Source: Leptolyngbya boryana PCC 6306
Lineage (GTDB): Bacteria; Cyanobacteriota; Cyanobacteriia; Leptolyngbyales; Leptolyngbyaceae
Length of the DNA: 45,320 bases
NCBI RefSeq assembly: GCF_000353285.1
Contig: NZ_KB731327.1
Location: 1-45,320, forward strand
Direction of reading: 5' to 3'
The position numbers and the translations under genes are program-made. Shown piece by piece: positions 34,599-42,213 of the stretch (its first letter is position 1; every line of letters starts with the position of its first letter). The notes below the pieces were generated by a model that was given only the letters and a program-made list of their open reading frames with translations, did no database searches and was not told the origin of the DNA.

Positions 34599-34653
34599 TT
34601 TGATGAGATTTAGTGACTGTTCAATCAACTCTATATCTTGATTAACGGTCAAC

Positions 34654-34667
34654 TACTGAATTTAGTC
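34654..34667 (+). promoter_or_regulatory. Partition-like near-palindrome, copy 4
   Basis: TACTGAATTTAGTC, one base off the other copies (GACTGAATTTAGTC), followed by CATTCAGTAATTAC. It lies between the MerR-type gene and the next minus-strand gene, about 4.7 kb from the parA cluster. Confidence 0.45.
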
Positions 34668-34709
34668 ATTCAGTAATTACTCAATCGTTTGCTACCAAAC
34701 AGTCAGTAC

Positions 34710-34856
34710 GTGGGAAGCGGAACGAGGTTTTCCGAAATTGAATCCTACGCAGGTGAAAATTTTTGTAAGAAATTAGATTGTGCCCTAGAGGAATTGGCTG
34801 AAGCGTTCGCTAATTCTGGGTCAGTCAGCGACCACCCTCTTGAACGAAGCGCTTAA
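34710..34856 (+). CDS. Possible small protein (48 aa), low support
   Basis: GTG 34710 opens VGSGTRFSEIESYAGENFCK and reads to DHPLERSA. The composition looks protein-like, but there is no ribosome binding site and no recognised family. The open frame extends upstream to a stop near 34672 without ATG. It is listed because it fills most of a 300-bp gap. Confidence 0.2.
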   Translation: MGSGTRFSEIESYAGENFCKKLDCALEELAEAFANSGSVSDHPLERSA

Positions 34857-34895
34857 TACTCTGTCGATTTGAGTTTTGTGAGATCGCTCTCTTCT

Positions 34896-35630
34896 TTAAC
34901 CTCTTCCAATTCTCACACTAAGCTCTTCTCTAAAAATGGCAGCGGTGCAACCCTCCCACCGCTTTCCCGATCGCCATACTGCACCGTCAAAAATGAAGTA
35001 AATTACCCTTACCTGATTTTTATCTTCATCCACTTTTAAGAAATAATTTCTCTTCTGCACAAAATCAAACAGCACAAAATAGGGAAATTCAGAACTGATT
35101 TCCAACCAAGTGTCTAACGCAGTATCACTTGGAAAATGCGAATCGATCACTTCTACTGCAACCCAGGGAGATAACTTAGTGTGTTTATGCAGCGAATGAC
35201 CTCCAAAAATGTCATGTCGCCATTGAAGTTCACTCGACATTGTACGGGTTACTTCTTTTGCCCAAACGTATTTTTCACTCTTAAATAGCGGCACAAGGAG
35301 TTGCTCTTCCGTATCAAAGCTTCGATGCCCAAACAATAGATCTTGTTTTTGGAACAGCGATAGTAATTCAGCGACTCTATTATTATGACGAGTCGAAGTC
35401 TCTCCACGGCTTTCAGGCAGTTTCATTGTCTTGGACGGGGTATAGAAGTGGGGCGTATCTGACCTGTAGCGAAGTCGCAACCTATTCTTTCTATCAAAGT
35501 CCCAGAGTTCTTGAGTTCGTAGAAAAGCTCGAAATGCTGGATCGCGCAATTCTTCAGGGTAGATAGTCACCCAAGTTCGATTTGAGGCTTGATATGTAGC
35601 TCTATCCCACTTTGGTTTTGACATAGGCAA
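34896..35630 (-). CDS. Hypothetical protein, possible PD-(D/E)XK-like fold
   Basis: 244 aa. The middle part (PWVAVEVIDSHFPSDTALDT) has an Ile/Val-Glu-Val strand typical of Uma2-like or restriction-like nucleases. The preceding EVTRTMSSELQWR may hold the other acidic residue, but I cannot assign a family. It has no signal or membrane segment. It lies between the MerR-type gene and the relaxase. Function unknown. Confidence 0.55.
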   Translation of the reverse strand: MPMSKPKWDRATYQASNRTWVTIYPEELRDPAFRAFLRTQELWDFDRKNRLRLRYRSDTPHFYTPSKTMKLPESRGETSTRHNNRVAELLSLFQKQDLLFGHRSFDTEEQLLVPLFKSEKYVWAKEVTRTMSSELQWRHDIFGGHSLHKHTKLSPWVAVEVIDSHFPSDTALDTWLEISSEFPYFVLFDFVQKRNYFLKVDEDKNQVRVIYFIFDGAVWRSGKRWEGCTAAIFREELSVRIGRG

Positions 35631-35747
35631 GAGTTGGTCACTATGTTGTTAAACCTATCAATTCTGGAAATGACTATCTATGCGATCTTTCCAGTCAACA
35701 TATCTATTTCTACACTGTGATTCATCAAGAATCACAAGCACTTCCGA

Positions 35748-37067
35748 TTACAACTCAATTTCTTGAGACTTTTCAGGCAGCCCTTTCGGTAACGGCGGTT
35801 CCACCCTCTCTGGTTGAGTGGTTGTCTGTTGATTTTGAGAGCCTTTCTGCTGCCGTTTTTTCTCCCGCGCCGCTTGATGTCGCATCCGCTCCTCATGTTG
35901 CTGAATTACCGATCGCTGCCACGCTTGCAACCGCTCAAGATCAGCTTGAGTTAATCCGTTGCTTTGATACACATCGTCGAATCGCTCCAGCACCGTCTCA
36001 CCCATGCGGTGAAGTTCTGGGTGCCCAGATGGGGCGAGTTGAATTTGATACTCTTCAAACGTCGCAGTTTTGAGTTTAGGCAATCCCGCCCGTGAATGTT
36101 CCCAAATGTCTTCGACCAAACAGATTGCATCCCATAATTGAACTTGTTGCTGAACCTCTTGCCCCGTCTGTTTCTGCTCTAGGTCAGGCTGACGTGACTG
36201 CTCCGGTTGCTCAATCTGAATTAATAAGGCTTGGCATTCTTGAGCATTCATCGCATTGAGTTGCCGCAGCATCGCATCATCCCGCTCCGGCTGGTAATCT
36301 ACCCCTGCGTACTCGTATAGCCCGTTGAAGGAGAAGCGATCGCCCAGTTGCCGCCCCTTAAAGTATTTGCCTTCCGCCCCAAAACTAACGCCCCTACCAT
36401 CATCGAATTCGTGAAACTTCATCGTGTAGCCTTGAGCTTTGATTCGCACCATTAATAGTGGCATCGATGGCTGATCCGCGACGGCTTCATCTAGGGCATT
36501 TCGGAGCGTGTCTTTCGTCAGCGTTTGCCCCTGTTCTTTTAGTTTCACCTCAGCGATCGACGTATTGACCCGCTCCCCTTTTTCTTTCGGAGGGCAATAC
36601 TGCAAATCCCGCTTCAACTCGATCTCTCGTTCAACGTCTTTCAGCTTGACTCGCTCATAGGCATCATCGACCCAAGTTCCATCCAGACGCACCGTTGACG
36701 AGAGAACATGAATGTGATGAACGTCGCGCTTATCAATTTTCTCAAAATGCTCAACCGCAAAAAATTGGCAATTTTGCCCGTGATTTCGCAGCTCTAGCAA
36801 ATCATCCACAATACCAATTTTGGTTTGAAGGTCTGGGGTTTCTCCCGGTGGAAAGCTGATCTTGTACTGCACATAAGTTCGGTCAACGTTGCCATTCTGA
36901 TCGGATGAAAACCTTAGCTCTTCCGTCAACTCCTGCTCAGTCTCTCCGAACATATTGGTGTGAAAGATTGGATTTTCGGCTTCCCGCCCCTTTTCGCGCT
37001 TATCTGTTCGCAGCAGATAGCCCATTACTGACCCTGGTTGACGACCGCGATCGACGATGATTCTCAT
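35748..37067 (-). CDS. Relaxase / mobilisation nuclease (MobA-like)
   Basis: 439 aa. The N-terminal domain has the relaxase His cluster HHIHV at 117-121 (H117, H118, H120) and a candidate catalytic Tyr17 (SVMGYLL), with AVEHFEKIDKRDVHHIH resembling the motif III of Mob-type relaxases. The C-terminal 180 residues are Gln/Glu-rich and helical, as in the linker of MobA proteins. It nicks one strand at an oriT and leads it into a recipient cell. It overlaps the RHH gene by 4 bp (ATGA). Relaxases work on circular or internal sites. Finding one on a hairpin-ended linear plasmid raises how transfer is completed. Confidence 0.88.
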   Translation of the reverse strand: MRIIVDRGRQPGSVMGYLLRTDKREKGREAENPIFHTNMFGETEQELTEELRFSSDQNGNVDRTYVQYKISFPPGETPDLQTKIGIVDDLLELRNHGQNCQFFAVEHFEKIDKRDVHHIHVLSSTVRLDGTWVDDAYERVKLKDVEREIELKRDLQYCPPKEKGERVNTSIAEVKLKEQGQTLTKDTLRNALDEAVADQPSMPLLMVRIKAQGYTMKFHEFDDGRGVSFGAEGKYFKGRQLGDRFSFNGLYEYAGVDYQPERDDAMLRQLNAMNAQECQALLIQIEQPEQSRQPDLEQKQTGQEVQQQVQLWDAICLVEDIWEHSRAGLPKLKTATFEEYQIQLAPSGHPELHRMGETVLERFDDVYQSNGLTQADLERLQAWQRSVIQQHEERMRHQAAREKKRQQKGSQNQQTTTQPERVEPPLPKGLPEKSQEIEL

Positions 37068-37390
37068 GAGTTACGCTCCACTTGTCGCGCCAATCGATAT
37101 AAAACAACTTCCCGCCCGACTTCCCGACAGACTGCGATTGCGTCCCGCAACAGCGAAGCTCCCGCTTCTTGCTGAAACTCAGAGGCAGGCATCGCCTTTA
37201 GATTCTGATTCAAGTTCATGAGTTGAGTGTAGATGTCTGCTAGGGTTGTAGAGTCCTCAGCATCTCTAACTCGCCCGTCGTCTAGCCCCTTCTTAAGTAG
37301 GTATGAGTTTACGCTTAACTTGGCTGATTCTGCCTTAATCTTAATTCGCTCTCTTTCCGCTTCAGTACACCGAACTAAAACTGAAACCAT
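37064..37390 (-). CDS. MobC-like ribbon-helix-helix protein
   Basis: 108 aa from ATG 37390, which has AGGTGATAGC before it; the longer frame to 37483 lacks a site. The N-terminus (MVSVLVRCTEAERERIKIKA, then SVNSYLLKKGLDDGR) is a ribbon-helix-helix DNA-binding fold as in MobC/MbeC relaxosome proteins. It would load the relaxase on oriT. The four-base overlap with the relaxase start links translation of the two. Confidence 0.85.
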   Translation of the reverse strand: MVSVLVRCTEAERERIKIKAESAKLSVNSYLLKKGLDDGRVRDAEDSTTLADIYTQLMNLNQNLKAMPASEFQQEAGASLLRDAIAVCREVGREVVLYRLARQVERNS

Positions 37391-37520
37391 GCTATCACCT
37401 GCCACAACTTGATAAAAATATAGCAAGGCAAAACACAGATTGCGTAATGAAAAATGTAAGAAGATATAGATACTAATGCTCAAACATAATTGAGTTATCT
37501 AGATAAGAACAGGAGAAAAA
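37391..37520. promoter_or_regulatory. Divergent promoter region and candidate oriT
   Basis: 130 bp between the mob genes and the divergent DNA-binding-like gene. It holds a perfect 12-bp palindrome TTATCTAGATAA (37495-37506), which precedes AGGAG and the start at 37521, so it is a likely operator. An oriT is expected in this gap. I do not see a clear match to a known nic consensus. Confidence 0.5.
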
Positions 37521-38021
37521 ATGGTTAAGCTTAGTAAAGAAGCTCTGAAACAAATTCAGTCAGAATTAGGAAACGTTAATGCAAGCTGGCAGGAAGAATT
37601 TAACCTGCGTCAAACCGTAGAAGAGTGTTTCGACCTGATTGAGTCAGCAAGAAGTTATAACGTTTCTTGGGAAAGAATTACAGACATTATTAAAAAAGCA
37701 AGTGGAACAACTGAAGGAATCAGCCCTGCAAGCATTAGTAAATATTATTTGGAACTTGCAAAAACCTCTAAAACTCAGCAAAGGAAAAAGAAAAAAACAA
37801 GTGTACCAAAACGTAAACAGATTGAATCGAACAAAGATACTTCTCCTAAAATAATCAAATCTACTTCCGAAGCAGTCGCCAATCCTCAATCCTCAACTTC
37901 CGAAGAAAGTAGCAATTCAGACGTGAATCAGAACGAAGATACGCAAAGTAGAACCAGTGAAAAGTTTGGTTCTTTCTATGGCTCGGACAAGCAGAAAGTC
38001 TCTGACCAATTCAACATCTAG
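37521..38021 (+). CDS. TraK-like relaxosome or mobilisation protein (by position)
   Basis: 166 aa. N-terminal helical domain with SWERITDIIKKASGTTEGIS, ASISKYYLELAK, an HTH-like segment. The C-terminal half is Lys/Ser-rich and disordered. It starts behind AGGAG and a palindromic operator. It is first of three genes in which the ATPase and coiled-coil membrane protein follow, as TraK-TraL-TraM follow one another in IncP-type plasmids. Family not certain. Confidence 0.65.
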   Translation: MVKLSKEALKQIQSELGNVNASWQEEFNLRQTVEECFDLIESARSYNVSWERITDIIKKASGTTEGISPASISKYYLELAKTSKTQQRKKKKTSVPKRKQIESNKDTSPKIIKSTSEAVANPQSSTSEESSNSDVNQNEDTQSRTSEKFGSFYGSDKQKVSDQFNI

Positions 38022-38030
38022 AAGAAGCGC

Positions 38031-38909
38031 ATGGGAGCATCAAAAGCAAGTAAATCTCCAAGCAGCGGTAAGACTGTAATTCCCTTTTTTGATGGTATTA
38101 ATGGCGTTGTTCACCTGTTCGATGGCGATAAGGGGGGCGTTGGGAAAAGTTTTTGTTGTGCAACCTTTACTCAATACTTTCTCGATAGTGGACTTCCCTT
38201 TATTCTGCTAGAAGCAGATCGATATAATCCGGATCTCGCTCGAAGATACAAAGGTGTAGCAGAGATCGATTTTGCTATTTTCTCGGACGATCCAGATAAA
38301 ACAAAAGCCGATGAAATCATTGAGTACGCAAAAGAGCGGCAAGTCATCATTTCTCTTCCCTCACAAGTTGGTAAGCCTTTAGCCGAGTGGCTCGAAGATG
38401 GGCTACCCACTGCGATCGACAACCGAATCAAGTTTGTTCGATGGTTTGTGGTGTCAGGCTCGTATGAATCGTTCAATCTGCTGAGATTGTCACTCAAACA
38501 ATACGGGAGCCAGATCCAATATGTTGTCGTTAAAAATTTTGGCTTCAATGATGACTGGGCACCGCTAGACGCTGAACCAGATTCAAACATCAACTACGAA
38601 CAATTGCCTGAATGGAAGCCTTTAGAGTCGGTGAATGACGAAGAGGCTGAATTAGAGCGACTGGTGAACCAAAGAGAACTGGAAGCAAAGCAAATTGTCT
38701 ATTTCATGCGGAAATATGGGGTGAAGACGATCGATTTCCCAAAACTTCCAACCCGTGAACGTTATCTTCTTGATGCGTACAATCTCACTTTTAGTCGAGC
38801 GTTAACCTCAAAGGTTTTTGCAGCACGATCGACCAGCCTCACTCGAATCAAAAAGTTTCTGGCAGAAGCTTACACCCAATTTGAAAGCACAGGATTGATC
38901 CTGAAATGA
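38031..38909 (+). CDS. MinD/ParA-like ATPase, TraL-like in position
   Basis: 292 aa with a classical KGGVGKS deviant Walker A (GDKGGVGKSFCC) and ILLEADRYNPD as the following Walker A' acidic strand. The C-terminal half is unrecognised. It is not the partition ParA (28785) and lies in the mobilisation operon, 9 bp after the TraK-like gene and overlapping the next by 4 bp. TraL/MobD-type ATPases accompany relaxases. The exact role of these proteins is unclear. Confidence 0.8.
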   Translation: MGASKASKSPSSGKTVIPFFDGINGVVHLFDGDKGGVGKSFCCATFTQYFLDSGLPFILLEADRYNPDLARRYKGVAEIDFAIFSDDPDKTKADEIIEYAKERQVIISLPSQVGKPLAEWLEDGLPTAIDNRIKFVRWFVVSGSYESFNLLRLSLKQYGSQIQYVVVKNFGFNDDWAPLDAEPDSNINYEQLPEWKPLESVNDEEAELERLVNQRELEAKQIVYFMRKYGVKTIDFPKLPTRERYLLDAYNLTFSRALTSKVFAARSTSLTRIKKFLAEAYTQFESTGLILK

Positions 38910-39586
38910 CTGACACAAATGGTTCGACAAGCGCAATAGTCCAAAGATTTCCACATCTTGCACCCGATGATGATCTTCTAAGAATTCTGGCTTGGTGCGA
39001 AGGTTTAGAGGAAAAAGTTGAAAACTTTGGAGAGAGCTTAAACGTATGGACGCAAGCTATTCTGAAACAGACCGACCTATCGACTCAGCAGAACCAGTTG
39101 ATCGTCAGTCAAAATTTGACCCTGCAAGAGACAGCGAAAACCAACGCCGCGCTTGGGCAAACCTTGGTTCAATTGAAGCAGGGCTTGACTCAATTGCAGA
39201 CGGAATTCACATCGCTGAAGAATACAATCTCAACGCACGGAACTGCCTTGAGCAGCTTGAACACGCAGGTCCAGAGCTTGAGCAAGAAGCTGGACGATCT
39301 CAGCCTGAAGTTGAAATCGCTGGAAACGCTCAAGGTTCTGAACAACAAAGTAGACAGCTTGACGACCGACGTTCAAACTTTGAACACCAACGTCAGCAAA
39401 TTGACGACCAACTTGAACTCTAATCGGCTCATCCCGATTGCCTTTGGCGTTTTTATTTTAGTCGTTCAAATTATGCAGCTATTTGCCTATAAAGGACTCT
39501 CGGAAAGTTTACAAAGTGCAATTCAAGGTGTTCGAGATCGCGCAGAGTGGGCACTGGTAAAACTAGAACGATTGGAAAGACGATGA
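38906..39586 (+). CDS. Coiled-coil protein with C-terminal membrane anchor, TraM-like in position
   Basis: 226 aa. A long coiled coil at about 40-175 with regular heptads (LNTQVQSLSKKLDDLSLKLK and similar), then a membrane helix at about 177-195 (PIAFGVFILVVQIMQLFAY) and a short helical tail. It overlaps the ATPase by 4 bp. TraM/MbeD/MobE-type proteins of mobilisation operons look similar. It probably tethers the relaxosome to the membrane or entry apparatus, by context only. Confidence 0.75.
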   Translation: MTDTNGSTSAIVQRFPHLAPDDDLLRILAWCEGLEEKVENFGESLNVWTQAILKQTDLSTQQNQLIVSQNLTLQETAKTNAALGQTLVQLKQGLTQLQTEFTSLKNTISTHGTALSSLNTQVQSLSKKLDDLSLKLKSLETLKVLNNKVDSLTTDVQTLNTNVSKLTTNLNSNRLIPIAFGVFILVVQIMQLFAYKGLSESLQSAIQGVRDRAEWALVKLERLERR

Positions 39587-39660
39587 ACCTGCATTAAGCG
39601 GGGTGTTCAACGGCGATCGCGTTAAGTCGTTAATCGCTTTTGGCGTAAATCTGAAGCTAC

Positions 39661-39712
39661 GATCCACCGCCAACATTTAGCGTTAGATCTCATCTCTGCT
39701 GGTGGTGGATCA
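39661..39712 (+). terminator. Terminator of the mobilisation operon
   Basis: GATCCACCGCCAACA and TGCTGGTGGTGGATC pair with two mismatches around a 21-nt loop, then CATTTTCTTTG. It lies 75 bp after the last gene of the operon. Confidence 0.7.
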
Positions 39713-39860
39713 TTTTCTTTGATTGCTTGGTCGCTCTAGCGGAAGGCGAATTTCAGACGGAAAATGACTCAACGCTGTAAAATCTTTGCCAGAAACCAGA
39801 GGATCGGTAGATAATTGGGCACAACAGCCATGATTTAATGGCACATTCCCTCGACGAAGT

Positions 39861-40112
39861 ATGGCGATTATGGCGCGGCAAATTGTGAATAACCAATGGC
39901 TTCGACAGTTGCGACATGAAGCGAACTGGACACAAGAGCAACTTGCCGTTCGCATCGGGGTGGCATCATCAACGCTGCGATCGTGGGAGCAAGGCAAGGT
40001 TAAAGTGGCAATGACATTGGAGCAGTGGGAAGAGTTAGCGATCGCCGTCAATGTTTCTCTGAGCGATCTTCATTCGAGAATTCGCAAACTGCATCAAAAG
40101 ACTGCTGAATGA
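39861..40112 (+). CDS. XRE-family HTH regulator (83 aa)
   Basis: Single Cro/C1-type HTH at about 14-68 (WLRQLRHEANWTQEQLAVRI, ASSTLRSWEQGK). It has no further domain, no antitoxin partner next to it on either strand, and no clear ribosome binding site. The 180 bp after it hold nothing and run into the IS left end. Confidence 0.8.
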   Translation: MAIMARQIVNNQWLRQLRHEANWTQEQLAVRIGVASSTLRSWEQGKVKVAMTLEQWEELAIAVNVSLSDLHSRIRKLHQKTAE

Positions 40113-40293
40113 AGCGATCGCACAGTCCCCGGTATCGACTGCTCAAATTTCCAGAAGTTCTATAACTTAATCGCAGTCGAAATTTGAAAGGGATGAGCAA
40201 AGCAACGGAACCCCATAGGAATTAATTCCACTCGATGCCTTCGAGTCCTAAAATTCAAACCGGAACTGTATGATTCTGATTCCAAATTAGTTT

Positions 40294-41771
40294 GTGTTTT
40301 GTAAGGAAAGTGAGTCATTGTGGGAGCAACCGCCTAAGCTGAAAGAGATGCCCGACGGAGGAATAGCCTCTATGAGCGCCCGCAAGCAACGCAGCACGGC
40401 TGGAGATAAAACGATTTGCCTGCCAATAGCTGATGATGTGAACTACAACCAACTGGTTGAGGATACGAAAGGGTTCCGCGCCTACCTGGATGGCGTGATT
40501 GCCACGCATCCGGAGTTGTTTCCAGCAGGGATTGAAGAGGGCTATTGCTTTCATGGGTTTGTGGAGTCGGGCAAACTGCACCTGAGTACACGCCGGATTC
40601 GGTTGAAGTGCAATGGGCAAGCGTATCAGATTCGACCGGACACGGTGATGCCCTACATGATCGGCAAGACCGAGGAGGTCGAGAAAGGACTCTACTTACG
40701 CCGCTACGGGGTGCCGTATGAGGGCATTGCCCATGTGTTGGGGCATTCGGCGATGTACTGGTTTAACGCGACGCAAGCGTTAGGACGCCCCTCGATGGTG
40801 GGCAGTACGGTGAAAGACCCCGAACGGCTCCCCCCCATCTGAGTGCCGACGAAAAGCATAGCTGGTGGCGGGGAAACCGGATTTACATCGCCGTAACCGC
40901 CGCGCTGGGCTGTTTCTTCGGGGTCGGCATTGCCGAGCGTGCGGATGCGGAAGCGTTAAGCGAAGCCTACCGAGGTTTTCAGCAAGAGACACAGCAACTC
41001 AAGCCGGACTATCAACCGCAAAGCGTCAATACCGATGGCTGGGAAGGCACGCAACTTGCCTGGAAGAGGTTGTTTCCTGAGATTACGCTGGTGCTGTGTT
41101 TCCTCCATACGGTCTTGGGCATTCAACAGCGCTGTCGGCGACTGAGGGAAGTCTGCCACACGGTCACCGACAAACTCTGGCACCTCTACTACAGTTCGAC
41201 GTTGCGGCAGTTTGCGCAACGCTTGCGACGCCTGCACGAGTGGGCAAGCAATCCCAAAATCGACTTACCGGATGCCGTGCGCCAGAAGTTGCTGGGCTTG
41301 AAGGCGAAAGCACCGCAGTTCACCGTTGCCTTTGACTTGCCCGATGCGGCTCGCACGAGCAATCAAGTAGACCGATTGATCAACTATCAAGACCGACTCC
41401 TCTATGCCATGCAGTACTTTCACGGCACCCTCGCCTCTGCTAATCAAGCCCTGAGAGCGATGGCATTGTTGTGGAACTTCCATCCTTACTGTTACAAGGT
41501 GCGCTCCGTGCCACCCTATGTACGATCGCCGTTTGAAGCCTTGAATGGGTTTCGCTATCATGACCACTGGTTGCGCAATCTTTTGATCGCCACGTTGTGG
41601 AACTTCCATCCTTACTGTTACAAGGTGCGCTCCGTGCCACCCTATGTACGATCGCCGTTTGAAGCCTTGAATGGGTTTCGCTATCATGACCACTGGTTGC
41701 GCAATCTTTTGATCGCCACTTCACTGAATGGGCGAGGCACCGCTAAACCAGTCAAACACAAACAAATTTAG
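40294..41771 (+). pseudogene. IS transposase with one frameshift at a run of seven C
   Basis: The first part (to 40842) reads RRYGVPYEGIAHVLGH, ending PERLPPI at a TGA just after CTCCCCCCC. One base away the frame goes on as PHLSADEKHSWWRGNRIYIA through to TDGWEGTQLAWKRLFPEITL and the end at 41771, so the two are one gene. One more, or two fewer, C would restore the full protein. The DDE residues probably include the Asp in VNTDGW. The frameshift may be sequencing error, slippage regulation or inactivation. A perfect 126-bp tandem duplication at 41468-41719 also extends it in frame by 42 aa. Confidence 0.75.
41468..41719. repeat. Perfect 126-bp tandem duplication within the transposase
   Basis: Two identical 126-bp copies (41468-41593, 41594-41719), each coding LWNFHPYCYKVRSVPPYVRS and the 22 residues after it, in frame. 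Exact identity suggests a recent event or a mis-assembly. Confidence 0.95.
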
Positions 41772-41773
41772 AA

Positions 41774-42061
41774 CTAGGTATGATTTTCTGGAAACTCGAC
41801 GAGTCGATCGACGGTAATTTCTTCGATCGTAAAGTGGAATGGGTCTTTTGGCTGTAGCGGATCGAGGGCAGCCGCTCTCCAGATCACATCACCACTTCCA
41901 ATATCTCTGTACTGCCAGGGTTCTTGCAGTAGCGGTTGAATGGAATGGCAAGTCTTCGCGAGATCAACAGCGCTAAAGATGCCAGCAAGTCTACTAACTC
42001 CACCGCCGTAATTTGCGTAGAGTCCCCAAACAGACTGACCGGAAAGAGAGTGATAAGACAT
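41774..42061 (-). CDS. Hypothetical protein (95 aa)
   Basis: A short, slightly acidic soluble protein with GLYANYGGGVSRLAG and PWQYRDIGSGD. Its stop abuts the IS right end by 2 bp, so the C-terminus may be altered. GGAG stands 8-10 bases before the start. It follows the protelomerase gene on the same strand after 152 bp. Family not recognised. Confidence 0.55.
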   Translation of the reverse strand: MSYHSLSGQSVWGLYANYGGGVSRLAGIFSAVDLAKTCHSIQPLLQEPWQYRDIGSGDVIWRAAALDPLQPKDPFHFTIEEITVDRLVEFPENHT

Positions 42062-42213
42062 CAGCGGACTCCAACTGTTTACAACTGCTGAAACAGCAGT
42101 TTAGTGACTCAGGGATGAAAAATCTTAGAAACGTAGAAAACTGTTACGTTCTGCTCAAAGCCTGATCTGAGACCAAGACTTGATTTCGCCTAAATCCTTG
42201 AACTGCATGAGCA

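Larger units (their letters stand above)
40282..41772 (+). mobile_element. Insertion sequence, about 1.5 kb, transposase frameshifted
   Basis: The ends show a short imperfect inverted repeat: CAAATTAGTTTGTGTTTTG reading in from the left, and CTAAATTTGTTTGTGTTTG reading in from the right. The transposase fills it. I see no clear target-site duplication and cannot assign a family. The element is high in GC and codon use unlike its plasmid neighbours, so it is a recent arrival. Confidence 0.7.

Noticed and set aside
35717-36073. Plus-strand open frame antisense to the relaxase
   Set aside because: Shadow of the relaxase coding strand with no ribosome binding site of its own.
39046-39423. Plus-strand open frame inside the coiled-coil gene
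   Set aside because: Out-of-frame shadow of the heptad repeats, with Gln and Glu bias inherited from the real frame.
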